Source: Pipra filicauda (lineage: Eukaryota; Chordata; Aves; Passeriformes; Pipridae). From it: a stretch of DNA of 64,000 nt. The position numbers and the translations under genes were made by a program. The stretch's first letter is position 1, and the number at the start of each line of letters is the position of its first letter. The stretch is taken from contig NW_024103718.1 in NCBI RefSeq assembly GCF_003945595.2, positions 1,550,001 through 1,614,000 of the forward strand, written 5' to 3'. Shown piece after piece: positions 24,621 to 37,949 of this stretch. Under the pieces are notes generated by a model that saw only the letters and a list, made by a program, of their open reading frames with translations, was not told the origin of the DNA and did not search any database.

Positions 24621-26159
24621 GGACCCATTAATTAACAACTGACCAGGAAAGATTTAAAGATTGAGTATTCTGAGACTTTCTTTTCTGTGTTTACAGTGTG
24701 AAAACTCTGGGATAAAAACAATAAAACTCTAATGCAAAATGTGACATATTTTTGCACTTTTTTTTTATTCAAATGGTACATGTTTAGGATGTATTTTGAG
24801 CAAATAGTGTAGGAGTCCACTTCCCACATGCTCCTTCTCTACATGCTGTGAAGATTTCTAGAGCTAAGTGTGAGAGAAAAGGCACTAGGATAATGCCTGT
24901 CCTCTCATCTTTACATAGGAAGGAATTTCTCTACAAAGAAGTGTTTTCAGCCTCATGTGACTGTTATCTGATGCATTTGCTTCTCTTAGCTGGCCACCTC
25001 TTTAGGAGATCTATACCATGAAGATACAGGAAACATAATTACTGTTCTTTTGTGATTTCTAGAAATTTCACCTTTGTCCTTCTCTGTTCCCTCCAGACAG
25101 TAAAAGTGCAACATCTGCCTTCCAGCAGGCAGATGACATGCTCAGCCACAGCAAGCCCTGATGCACCAGGACCCCAAACCAGCTCTCATTACTACTGGTT
25201 ACCGATGCATAAGCAAACACTTTAATACGCACTGAGCTACCTTCACTGAAACTTGTTACCTGCTGCATGTATAGCAGTGACACCAAAAAAGGCTGCAAAA
25301 TAAATGTGAAAAGGTGGTTAGACATTATGGCTTTTATCCTGCCCCAAGCTCCATGCTGCTGCAGCAGTCCTGCCATCAGCTGTCAAGCCAGCCAGCTTAA
25401 AGCCAACTTGGGAAGGATGAAATTTTGGCAGTAATACACAAAATGGTTTCCTGCAGCAGAACTCTTTAGCATATGCTCAGTCACAGCTATGTTCCTGACT
25501 TCAAATGGTGGATAAGAATACAGTTGAAGAGTGTAAAAACTTTTTAGAAGACTCAGAATTGGTTAAGTTCTTGTACCAGAATGGTTACGAAGTTTCCTGT
25601 CTCTTGTGCTGCACCTTGGAGATCTCTCAGTGGAAGACATGGATCTGGCCTCAAAAAAGCCTTCAGCTAAAGACAATCAGTCAGCAGTTAATATGAAAAA
25701 TACAAATGAGGGAAAATATAGAGGGACTAAGAATCTGCTCCAGTAGATTGACATCTACTAAAAGCACTGAAGCCAAGGTTCATCTTATGCAAATTACAAG
25801 TCTCGGTCTCCTTTAATAATTTAGTTCTGAGGGAATTCCCCCTCTCTGCACCCTTTCCACTGTGCAGAAGAAAGCACAAGTGAGTGAGGTTGGCACCTTC
25901 CCAGTATGAAAGTACTTGCCCTTAGGTGACAGTCATGCCCAGTGGTAAGACAAGCTGTGCTATCAGCAACACAAGAGACCTGGCGTGGAGCAATCTGCCT
26001 GTTTCAGCAGAAAGAGGTTTGTTGTAAGTGAGGCAAGTTGGCAACTGAATAGCAGAAAAGGCCACAAATGTGGTGCATTTCAGAGACAAGTGGTCACTCC
26101 CATCTCTTTCTTTGAGGGAGGTGGTAACGAACCAGTTTAATAAAAAATTCATGCATACT

Positions 26160-26198
26160 TAAGTGTTGGTATGTTAAGTGTTGATAGCTTAAGTGTTG
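26160..26198. repeat. TAAGTGTTG repeated three times
   Basis: Three exact TAAGTGTTG copies lie within 40 bases with short variable spacers. Confidence 0.75.
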
Positions 26199-29100
26199 TT
26201 TATTATATGTATTGACATCTGATAGTTGGTGCAAACAACCTTCATGCACATCTGGACACTGGTGATGCGAGGTGTGGTTAATAGGCTTGCAAGACAAGTG
26301 CGTAGTGGATTGAGATAAAAGATGGCTAAATCATGTAGTGGAATCCTCTGGCTTCGTTTTTCTGCATATATACTTATACTGCATGCAGTCTGCATGTCAT
26401 GCCTCCAGTGGGCTCATGCAGCCTTGCAAGATGTGTGGGGTAGGTATGTAGTATGTAGCGCTGTAGCTGCTGGCTTTATGTTTGTATCTCAATAAAAGGG
26501 GAATAAATTTGGAAAGGGCTTGAGATTTTGATGTTTCCATTTCAGACCACTGTTGCCTCATTTTCTCTGGTGACAGAAAGTCCAGAAAACCTCTTTATTT
26601 CCTCTTTGTTAGAAATGCTTAAAATGATTATGAACAGGGCCTTTGTGAGTGTCCATTAACCCCTCCTTTAGGAGTAGTGCCACTTAGGTCACATATTTTT
26701 AAGGCTGATGTTATCTGTTAGTTGTTCGATGTCTTTATGGACTTGCACAGCATCTCTCACTTGTGTGAGGAGCTGTTAGGATGTTAATATCAATATATTT
26801 GACTTCACTATGTGCATAAATACATTCAATATATCATTAGAATTGAGTCCTGAGCTAGAGTTTGAAGGAGTATAGAGAAATGCTACACCAGGACAGCTCA
26901 TTGCATGTGTCTCATGCACAAAAGATGTCTAGGCTAAAAATGCCAAAGAAGACATTTGGAGAAGATGAGAAAAGAGGGGAATAGGTTCATGGTTGGTCTT
27001 GTTACTGGGCATTGGTACTGTAAGATGTACAGCTTCTCTGACACCAAGGTGTTACTTAAATCCTTTCCTGTCACAAACTTTGCCTCCACAGGATTATAGA
27101 TGGAAGGGAGAGGCTGGTACAAAGGACATGAGGTGAGGGTCAAGGTATATGCTCTGCTGCTTCCAGCTGGCAGAAATTTGAGACACTTACAATGCTGACT
27201 TTGAATTTTCATCTGATTTGCTAGCCTTCTGGGTTTGTTTCTTTGAAAGCTAAGTGTGGGAAGAGGCCTTACTTGAAGTCTGCAATTTTCCTTCCAGTAT
27301 GTGAGTTGATGTTTGAATCACATCAGAGACAAGCAGAGAGCACTTGCACCAGGTTTGCTCTGATGGACCTGATAAAGGCAGCCAGAAAAAGGGGCTGAAA
27401 GCATAATGTGGGCTGAGTATGGGTACTGTATCTGGAGAAGAGGTAAGGAAGTCTCCAGGTGCAGCAGTTATCCCTGGAGGAGGGGAGCATGTGTGTACAT
27501 GGGTCTGGAGGCATACACAGAAGGGAAAGTCTCAAGGGCAGGTGGGCACTGGTGCTCCTGTTCACTATTGAGAAACCTCCTTCACTGCTTTTCATAGAGA
27601 AAACAGAGATCATGCATTTAATACTCACCAACCAACTCTACTGCTTTCAAAATATTTTGTGTTTACAACCTTTTTCTACCATTCAATTTGAATATCAGAC
27701 AGGAAGAAAAATTTCAGAGGAGGAGAAGGCGGTTTCCAAGGGATTTGCAGCAAGAATTTCACTGTAGGAGTACTCAAAAGGAAATATTTTAGAAAAGTTA
27801 ACATTTGATCCTAACCTCCTATCAAATTTGAAAAATCAGCTCTTTAGCTCCTGATTAGAAAGTGTGGCTGACAACTCTGTAAAAACCAGCCAAGCTTTAA
27901 ACAGGAGACCTGGCATCTGAAAGACATTATCCATCAGTCTCTCCTTAATACACCGGCATCTTTGGGAGAAGCGAGACCAAACACAGGGTGATGTACTTGA
28001 AACTCAACTTTGCTAATTATCTATAACTGCCTGAGTGATTTTAGGTAAGCCTCTGTGCTCCTGCCTCTGTTTTCTTGTCAGTCAAATATGGTTTTCCTGC
28101 TGAGTGCTATGAAGCCTGCCTTCTCTCAGGCACTCCAGTGTTTCCAGTCTGTTTACCAGTTCCTCCCTGTTTTTCCAGGACTGCTGCTTGACCTGTTACT
28201 GTACATTTGACAGGGATACCGAATAGCCATGGGATAAGCTGCCCTCACCTCCTAGATCTCCCTAAGGAGCCTATAAGGCTGTGTGACACCTCCCATCTCA
28301 TGTGGATCCGTGTTCACCACAGAGGTATATCTGAGAAAAATAACCAAAACCTGCTGGGTCTGTGGTTTCAACCTGCACATGGTCTTCCTGCTCTTTCTAT
28401 CAATACCAATCCTAATGAAATGGTAACTGTATCATCTACACAGTCTCTAGCTGGTGGGGACGAGCAAATTAAAGCAAGTCTTTGTGTACGCTTGTGAGCC
28501 TCGTTCAGTGCTAAGCTTGTGCTATTACGGGTCATGAAACATAAGAGAGGGGGGTGGTAGTGATAACTGCATGTGTCAATCCATGTCAACAGTTTCGCCA
28601 AGTCCTTTCTTGGTTCCTTCATGGCAGGTTGCCTTTGGAGGAACAATTCAGTCTCTCGCTTTCTCTTCTCCCTTACTAGGCTCAGTCTTGGTAACCTATT
28701 GTGTTGTTTCCCTTTTATTCTCCCAAACTTTCTGCGGATACGCTTTCTCTGCTGGGATGATTTTGATGTGCAGGCGGGTTGTGCGGGTGTTGCTGTTAAT
28801 CCAGGAGAAGTCATGGTCAGAGGCCTGCTCAGTTTCAGGACATATCAGTCACAAGGGCTGCATGAAATCCTCTGCTTATTGGAACAGGTGAGCCTTATCT
28901 GCTGGCTGCTGCAATGCTCAAAACCTTGCCAACAAAGTCAGGAATGCTGTAATGTATTTGCCAGGGCATCTCCATGGTAAAAATGAACCTGTTTCTGTGC
29001 TTCATGCTCACGCAGAGGTGGAAGGATTACCCTCACTGTCTATCACAGCAGCTCTGCATGACACAAGGGAAGGAGAAACTGCCTCTGCTCTCCAAGCTTG

Positions 29101-30731
29101 GGCTCCCTTTCTGCTGCAACAGACTGCCAGCCTTCCCATTCTCCCCCTTCTCCCTTCCTACTGGGGCTGCCCTGAGGGTCTGGGCTTTTTCCCAGGCATC
29201 AAACGCTTTATTACACTTAGATAGTGCCCTGCTGGAATTTGTTTCTGCTGGGAGGTCAAAGATGTGGCTATCCTATGCAGCAACTTGCACATTCCTATTT
29301 TTAACACTATAAATGAACAGTTTATCATGTCTGAGTTATCCACCAGTGCAGATGCATCATCCTCCCAACCCAGCTTGACCAGGTTTGACCATGTAGCAGA
29401 GGGTGTGACAAAGATCTGGAAAGAGGGTGCACATGGACACATACATGCAATCACACGTGATTATGTTGCGTGTACTATCATTTCAGAGAAAGCGCACATC
29501 CCTGCTTTACTTACCTTATTTGTGCAGTGGAGGCATTTTCCCTGATTGCTTGTAATGCTGTGTTGAGTCACAGAGGGTCTGCAATTAGCAGGGCTTGTTT
29601 TAGCTGTTGGGATTTTGGTTGCTACATGCACAGTTTTGGACATGCTTCTGAAAGGTCCTCTCTTGGAATGAAAAGATCACAAAGGAATTTCACCTCTTAT
29701 TTTTTATTCCTTCTCAAAACCAAACAGAGATCTTTCCATGTTTGTTAAAAGATTGCTGAGGGTTGTATCCTGAACTGCTCTTCTCAGTTCCCCAGGGGAG
29801 ATACTACAGCAACTCATGGTCATACATATCCAGCCAATCTTTCACTACACATTGTGCACGGTGAATAATAATGTCTGACTGTGGGCCACAGTTTAGAGAA
29901 CATAAAATTGGGCAATTTGCAGTAAAATTTGGATTTAGACACATTACTGCTAGTCTCCATCATTCTCGGTATAACAGACAGAGAAAAAAGGCATTAAAAT
30001 AATAAATTGTCCACTGAAAAAGCTGTAAATCCAGACCGTGCTATGAATTTAGCACCGCAGAACTGCCTTAATGAGCCATGGGCTGCCACCTACTGACATG
30101 CTGTTCAGCAGGAGACTGAAAGCAAGACGACTGTAATGTTAGAAATAGTATGGGATTCACTGACAAGCTGCAGAGGTGTGAAGAAATAGGTAAGGAGGAA
30201 AATCATTAGTCTGCTCATGTTTGGAGTAGGAAATAACAGCTGCGGCTCAGGGAGGTGGTGTTGTCATACTGTAGCTGCTTAAACATCACATAACTTTGTG
30301 GTAAGATTTTTTTCTCGGAATTTTTTTACCACTACGCTTCACCTTGCAAAATGGGGATGATATTTGGTCAGCAGAGTCACACCAGAGGAATGGGTACTGC
30401 AAAGAAAGGAGACAGAAAGCCATTAATTTGACCCAGTGCAACTTAAAAGAGTTCAAATTGGAGTCAATATGCTCAAAAGCAGAAAAGAACAAAGGCAACC
30501 ACTTTTGTGTTTTAGACAAATCTCAAGATTGTGAGAGTTTGATTTAGCACTGCTAAACTACTAAAGCACTTGTTATTATTTGACATTATCAATGTAATTA
30601 CCTTAATAAAGGAACAACGTGATTTTGTTATTAAAAACCATTTTGATTTCGATGCTTACATATTAAAAGAAATTCAAAATTCTGTTGCTGAATGAGCAAT
30701 GTAAAGAATTACACTGGTTATATACCACCAG

Positions 30732-30801
30732 AATTCAGCTTCTGCATGAAAGAACCAAAGCTTCAAATAACACGGCAAAGGGATTTAAAATGAAAGCAAA
30801 G
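30732..30801 (+). CDS. Candidate internal exon, phase-compatible with 18676-18787
   Basis: The segment follows CCACCAG and ends at a perfect donor, AAAG/GTAAGT, at 30802. Read from phase 2 (completing a codon begun as AG) it is open throughout. It gives 23 residues after the split codon, beginning IQLLHERTK and ending FKMKAK, and leaves phase 0. The acceptor has a weak pyrimidine tract. The link to the 18.7 kb exon rests only on strand and phase. It could be chance. Confidence 0.18.
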
Positions 30802-33800
30802 GTAAGTTATTTTTCACTTCTACTTTGTGTCTGTCATTATCAATGGTACTGATACATGTATATTTCCCAAAACATTTGCACAGTGTGTGCAGGAAAGGAT
30901 TAGATCACTATTTCTCGACTCTGAACTGGGACTTATTTTGCATAGTTTCAGGCACTTACATTGTCCTTTTGTACACTTTCTGCTGAATAGCAGACTTCCC
31001 AAGTGCCTTAAAAGAGCTGCTTGAAAATATACGGTTCACCTCTCCTACTTTAAATGTCTCCGTAAGGATGAGATGTGTTCCTTGCTGCTGGTGGTGAAGG
31101 GAACTGACACAGCAGGTTCAGATAAGCCCACCACATCCCTCGTCTGAGTACTCGGAGAGCAGACATGGTTGGAAATGTCAGAAGAACATTTTCCAGGTAT
31201 CCTACCACTATCTCCTGCCCTTGATTTAGAAAAGCTGTGCTGAAAGGGAGAAGAGTCAATGTCTCTAACCAGGTCTCTACATGATCTCTGAGAAGCAGCT
31301 GTGAGAGCATCTGCCAGCACGAGATGACCACTGGTGCCCTAAAGCTTTGCAGGCAGCTCATTGGGGTGGAGGGGGTCAATCTCATGGTCTACTCTCCTCA
31401 TGGGATGCCCTTCGTTTGTACCCGGGCAGCACTGGCCTCTCCTACCCATGCAGACTTCAGCTCTTGCTTTAGCATGGCTGTGGGCCAGTTCTCAAACACT
31501 GTACAGAGTATTTCTCTTTCCTTCAATTCTTGGCTTTTCTGTTGTTGGAAGAATCAAAAAAGCCAAAGAGGGTGATAGTTCTTGTGAGAAGGACACACAG
31601 TCACCAAGACCCTGACTGAAATAAGCAATTATTTCCCAGGTGAGAATATTTCAATGACAGGCTGCCTTAGGATAAGAGAGCAACAGGAATGGAGTGGGGA
31701 ACACAGTCTGTTTGCATGAGAATATGCTTCAGGAACTTAAAAATTCAAATGAAAAACTAATAAAAATTCAGGCTTAATTTTTTTCCCTATATCCAACCTC
31801 CTTACATCTCATAGCTGATTGATAATTTGCTTTGACATCTGAGCTAAAAAAAAGAAGGGGGGAAAAAGGGAAACTCACGGCAATACGCCACCTAATTATA
31901 TCTACAACACAAAATCACTGCTTCAGCTGTATATGACAAACATCAGGGAAGCTTTAAACCTGGCTATGCATGAAATTTCTAACAGACTTACCGCATGTGT
32001 GAAAATTGCCTGCAAAACATTGAAAAGGATGAATTCTACACTTTATTGTGTTCTAATTAAATAGACAATGAGGTATCATATCTGCATTATTTTTTTAAAC
32101 CTTAAATACTTGTATATCTCATTACAATAATTAACAATACCACTGCAAGTGAAAATCAGTTTTGAGAGAGCTGATATCCAAGTTATCATGAAACAGAATA
32201 GTGAGGAGAATTGCTTTCTACTTGGAGAAAAGCAAGCTGTGAGATTTCAAAAATAATTATCATGACTGTGAAAAATCTGCTTGGCAGCTCATTTCATTTG
32301 TGTCTCAGGGTTGCCATTCTTTCTTTTCAAAGATTTCTTGCTAGGTCTAAATACAGACCTCCTGTCTGAAGTTAATTCCCCACTTCAACTTTTAAATTCA
32401 CTTTTGAAGTGAACTGGGAAAAAATTATGTTTGCTGACTTCCATGATACTCGGCATTTAACTGTACTTCATTTTCACTCCTGGATGTAAACTTCAAAGAG
32501 CTACAGAGCTATTAATCCATCCTTCAGTGTTTGCCACTTATTCCTTGTTCTGTTGTGGTTGGCATCAGAACATGCCAAGACAAAAAGTCTGGCCTTAGCA
32601 GGGACAGAAGGAGCATGTGTCCAAAGAATTCACACTCTGAGGTCTTGCTTTTGTGACTGTTTGTACAAATGCTTAATTTTATTCTTATTCGTAGTCTGAA
32701 TGTATGCATCAGGGTATATTATTTTTTAATAAAAAGGGGAAAATGAGGAACCCTTATAAATGGTTTCAAATATCAAGCTTGGTTGTAAAGAATCCCTTGA
32801 TCCTTTACAATGTAAAAACAGCACTCTCTTGATCACGTACAGGGCTGGCCTAGTTTGGTTTTAATCCATTGCTATGGGGAGTGTCAAGGGTATCACTATA
32901 AGGGAAATTGGAATGAGCAGAGCTTATTATGGACTTTCGTTAGAACTGTGCACTTGAAATAAAAATTAACTATGCTCTAGTAAATTTTGTCTTTGCTCTG
33001 ACCCCTGGAAAAGAAAAAAAAAAGAACCAAAAACCCCAGAGAGTTATGACCTCCTGAAAATGAACAGACTTGCATGAAGATGTTGCTGATACTTGTTGCT
33101 GATATTTGAAAATGTATTATTCTGTGAAAGACATGACATTTAGCAACTTTTTTTTTCTCTCATGCTGCCTGTTTTGTCTGCAAAGAGTAACTTTTAAAAG
33201 TTAGTTTTTGATGCCAAATCTCTTTTGAAACACTCTGTAAACATGTGCATAGCTAGGAGAGTGGCAAAATGTGGTCAGAAGGAAGTCCAGGCAGATGGGG
33301 AAGAAGGTGTCCCTCACCCAGGGAGAAAGAGGGGTAGAAATGCACCTAGGAAGATGGGGTTTTGTAACAAAAATTGTCTCTAAAGCTCTGGTTGCAGAAC
33401 ACGACACTTGTCAAAAGAGGACTTCTTTCTTTTGTTATGCTTCTTGGTCCCACCTGCTTGCTGCCTTCATTTATCTTTCACTACCTTGATGGTAAGCTTT
33501 TGGTGCAAATGAATCTCTTCTTGTGTAGCTGTGGGTCTTTTATGTGAATAAGAATAGAGGCATGTGATGCTTTCTGTTTCAGTATAACAGTAATTAATAC
33601 TGTGATGACTGGCACTGGATGTAGCAGGAATTCTGCCTTAATTTGAAAAAGCATATTGAAAATTTTACATGTGACTGCAGGTATTGTATAACGACAAATT
33701 TGAGATTAACAGTGAAAGTCTCTGATTTATACAAGGCTTGTTACATCTGTTGACCACTCCGTAACTGCTTCATGAGATTTTTTTAATGTTTATATTTGTA

Positions 33801-36116
33801 TGGATTTATACTGTATACTTTGGGTTCCTTTTTAAAAAGATATGACATTACTCCCACTGTCTCTATTTTGGAGAAAGTTCTCTCCATAAGCACTAACATG
33901 GGACAAGTCTCGCTTTGTCCGCACCCAACTAGAAGAGCAGGGAAGATACGTCCCTGAACCCTTTGGCCTGGAGACCAAATATCCCACATCTGGGGGAAGT
34001 GATCAAACTGCCAGGCAGTGATACAAAATGCAGTGATACTCTGCTTTTTTGCCCTTTGCACTGTTACTGATGGACTCTGGACAGCCAACATGTGAAGTCT
34101 AGGGTTTGCTCTCCTCAGCTGTGGTGTCTGAACTCCTCCTTGGTGCCCAAGGACTGTCCTGCACCAAGTATGTTGATGGTGACAACACAGCTTCTGTTTT
34201 GAAGCAGAGCAGATTAAGTGTCACAGAGACCAGAATTTTCTTTATCAAACTCTTTTTATTCCAATGAGCACATCCTAATTGCTTCTTAGTGGACGTGAAC
34301 GTACTGAAAGGAGACCTTGCTTCTAACATCTGAAGGATGAGGTGATCCCTGGTGCTCAAACCACCTGGAAACACTGTTTTCCTTTCTTACAACTCTGAGA
34401 ACTCTCCTCTCTTGCAACTATATTTGTTGATTAAGTGGTCCAATGTTTAGCAAAGTAGCTTGGGAGGTAGTTTTTAATAAAATATTTTATATGAAATAAA
34501 CTTTACTGTATTATAAAGCTTCATGTCACACCCTGAATGTCACTACTGGCAAATCAACATCAAAACCCACATGATGATTTACACATTCTCTTCTTCAAAT
34601 CAGAAAAGGAATTTTACTCTTTAACTGTTATGTACTAATTTTCCTCCTCATCACATGCTAGTCAAAAGTAGCAGAACAGAAAGGCACTGCCATTTCTTTT
34701 CCTGGACATTCGAGAAACCTCCACCTACCCATGCGCTTCAGTGCAAAGCATATATTCAGATGTTAATGGCCATTGTGTGACGTTGACTGATCCCTCTGTG
34801 ACTGACTCTCTCTGCTTGTGGGAAGCAGAGTTGTCTCTGTTCCTCCATTTCTCCTCCATTTCCACAGCTGTAGCTGTGGCTCACCTTTTACTTAGACTTT
34901 TGTCACACTGTGCTAATCACCAGCTTTGGTCACAGGAGTCTTTAGTCTTTGTCATGTCAGCAAGTTGGTGAAAAATGTGAAATGATGGATAAACTACTGA
35001 AAAGTATATGTACAAGAAACAGATCTGATTTCAGCTGTTTTGAATGTGTCTTCTATCAGCAAAAATGAAATGACATTTCCATGACTGTTTACAATAATTA
35101 GTGATACTTTAACAGAAAAATTTGCAATGCTGTAAAAATTGGAAACATAAATATATTTTTATCTATGATTTTCAAAATAAATATATGTCTTAGGGAAGAG
35201 CAAAAAGGCTTTTCATATACTGCTGAAAAAAAGTTAAAGGATCCTTTTTGACCTTTTTACTACAAGACTTTTATTTTCCTTACAAGACTCTAGACACTGT
35301 GTGACCACTAAGTATCTGTTTATTACTTTTGTTTTGCCTGTTTTGCTGCAGCCGGGTGGATACTGCCACCCCCTACTTCAGAGCTCTTGCTCTGTAAGCG
35401 TGGAGTGCTGCTGAGCCCTGGGCCAGCTCTCAGCACTGTTGGCTGCACAGCTTTTTATTCAGTATATGGCTCCCCAGGGACCTCCTCAGATACTTCTCAG
35501 CTTCTGGCGTCTGGACTTTAAGCATTTGCATTTAACATGCACTGTCTTCCACTCCTTACAGAAATGGGACAAACAGATACACAGTTTGGTCCTGTGTTTG
35601 AATCTGAAATACTTTTAACAGTCTAGGCTTTAAATCCTTGGGCTGGATGAAGGGAGAGTTTATCAGGGAAAAGATTAAGTTTAAACCTAGCGTTTCCATG
35701 TTGATAACAACATTATTATTGCCATCAAGCGCATGCACTGCCTATCTCTCTGGTAAGTAGCTCTGGCATATCATTCAGCTTCAAGGTCTGTTCAAAGGAT
35801 TTTTTGCTGTGTTCATGTTAGCTTTGGATTGACCTTGCTTTCTTTCCCTTCAGTTTTTGTTTGTCTGAGGAACAAGTTTTAGAAAAATTTTGTAAGCATT
35901 TACAAAGACAAAGCTAAATCTACTCAGGTTGTCTCATGTCACGGGGCACAAATGCTCCAGCAAAAAACTAAAGTATGTTACATAGTTATATTTAAGTATA
36001 TACATTTCAGCAGGTAACATTTGATATTTGATTTATCTTAAGTGTGGCTGTTGCAAGGGGAAGAGTATCGATGTTCTTGTTGGCTGAAACTTCATTTCAA
36101 GCAGATACTTATACAT
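30802..36116. other. Gene-poor stretch, nothing firm recognised
   Basis: Short open frames at 31045-31385 (minus), 31324-31615 and 33783-34374 (minus) show no motif. A strong donor-like CTG/GTAAGT at 35752 has no convincing exon before it. Confidence 0.4.
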
Positions 36117-36373
36117 TCATTCATACTTAAACTTTCTCTTAGCCTCTGCAGTTAACCTAATCCAGTTGCCCGTGGTGCTTCTTGGAGGCCAGCCAAGGTC
36201 CTGGGGCATGGAGCTGGGCTTGTGTCCAATGTGTTTGAATGATTTGTGAGTGCCCATACAAAGAATGTCTGCAAAACCTTTCATTTTTTTTGCATTATAC
36301 AGTCTGACACCTTCAAGGATTTTCATCATGTCCTCTTCTTTGGCCTCCAACAGTGCTACTCTTTCTTCAGCTT
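36117..36373 (-). pseudogene. Codon-like relic or orphan exon, unidentified
   Basis: The minus strand has an open frame that extends upstream of its first listed start to about 36373. It begins EAEERVALLEAKEEDMMKI, which has a charged helical look, and continues with LYNAKKMKGFADIL and DLGWPPRSTTGNW before a stop at 36117-36119. An in-frame TGA precedes the charged part, where the neighbouring frame reads on as another charged stretch. That is what a frameshifted gene relic would look like. No family was recognised, and no splice sites were placed. Confidence 0.2.
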
Positions 36374-36561
36374 CTCAGCAGTGTCTCTGTCCTTCATTCT
36401 TATCAAAGGTGACACTCTCTCTTAGTTCTACCAGCAGCATCTCTGTTGTTTAAGACCAATTTTGCATGCAGCTGTTTCTCTTATCATAAGACAAAGGTTG
36501 AAATGGTCAGACCTCTATAAGTCATTGTTCTTTGGCCAGTTCCACAGATTGTGCCTGGTCG

Positions 36562-36620
36562 ATGTCATGCACAAACAATCTTCCTTTCACTTGTTCAATG
36601 TCATGCACAAATGATCTTCC
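36562..36620. repeat. 36-base local duplication, two copies
   Basis: ATGTCATGCACAAAC and AATCTTCC at 36562-36584 recur nearly exactly from 36598 (ATGTCATGCACAAATGATC). The period is 36 bases. Confidence 0.8.
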
Positions 36621-37932
36621 ATGCACCTTGTCATCAAAGCACATTCAACTTCATCAGACACAGAGGGGTCCTAACAAGTCGAACACGCTGGAGCATTTGT
36701 GAATAATGAAGTTGTTTTAAATATTATACCCGAGTGGTGCTTTGGTATTCCTGAACATATAGGACCAAAACACTAATACTTTTCCATAAAAGCAAATGAA
36801 TGAAAATCTTTGCAGTCCATCTTATTTCTGTGTCAGTCTTGGTTGGTCTTGATAAAGGGTTTGATGGATATTGGCAGAGATCTCTGCATCTTGGGTTTTT
36901 ATAATCTGACATCCTTAAGTGACATACTATATATTTTTAAATTATCATTATTGTTGCTTGGTTGTAGCCCTACATCCATTTCCTACATATATGTCAGTAT
37001 TAACATTCTATCCACCTCTCGCTTGGACTCAGAATTACACAAAGTAGGGATTATTTCAGGACCTGACTCGAGGTATTTGCTATAGGCACCCAAATTATAA
37101 TCTGCATAGTCAGTCCAGGGAAAAGTCAGATGCTACTTGTCTGTGCAGACAACCTAGATTTCAAGCTCAGAAAACCACCTTAGAATCTGTAAGCTGAGTA
37201 ATGTTGTAGCAGGGTAGGGCTGTTAACTGTATGCTTTGAAATTATTCAGTGGTTAAAAATGTTCAACTCTACAAAAAATGTCATTATCTACTGACTGTAA
37301 ATCTAGTGAACAGTTTTCAATCATACAGAGAACCTGTCCTATCCTGAACAACTGTTTAAATGAAAACTTGCAATTAGCATGGGTGGTCGCTGCATTTTGC
37401 TTGGCAAAGTCTCATTGGCAATCTTTGGTCGCCAGTATTACAAATATCATTGCAGTCATATAGAATCATAAATTACTACTTGAATTGAAATTATACGTGC
37501 TGAATGATTTTTCTTCAATACATGGGACTTCAGATGGTTTGAAAAACGGACTAAAATTTCTCTTGGTTGTACAACAACACTGATCCTCATAAGATGGAAA
37601 ACCTCTCATATCTCCTTTTAAAAGCCTAGTGTGTTGCCATAAAATGAATTGTTTCATATGAATGTCTTAGTTCTATGAGCAATGGTAAAACTGAAGAATT
37701 TTTTTTATGATGTAGGAAAATATTTAGCTCTATCAAAAAGCAAACACCAAAAGGACAAGTGGGATGTTCATCAGACAAAAAAATGGAGAGAGAAGAATTT
37801 AGTGGTGGCCAAAGATTACAGTTTTGCAAATTCTGGCTTTTGGTTTGGTTGCTTCTCTCTCTAAGTGTTATTTCTGTAACTGTGATAATGTTAATAGGTG
37901 TAGAATAAAAATTGCTACAGAAAAAGGGGATT

Positions 37933-37949
37933 TGTGTGTGTGTGTGTGT
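37933..37949. repeat. TG microsatellite
   Basis: About eight uninterrupted TG units. Confidence 0.9.

Larger units (their letters stand above)
22483..30731. other. Gene-poor stretch, nothing firm recognised
   Basis: Many short overlapping open frames occur on both strands, notably in the less AT-rich part at 27.3-29.5 kb. None shows a domain or paired splice sites. Small features are an A-rich run at 24597-24620 and three TAAGTGTTG copies at 26160-26198. It may be the intron between the candidate exons at 18.7 and 30.7 kb. Confidence 0.4.

Noticed and set aside
28368..29454. Cluster of overlapping open frames on both strands near 28.4-29.5 kb
   Set aside because: The local sequence is less AT-rich, which lengthens random frames. 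None has a motif, and they contradict each other in strand and frame.
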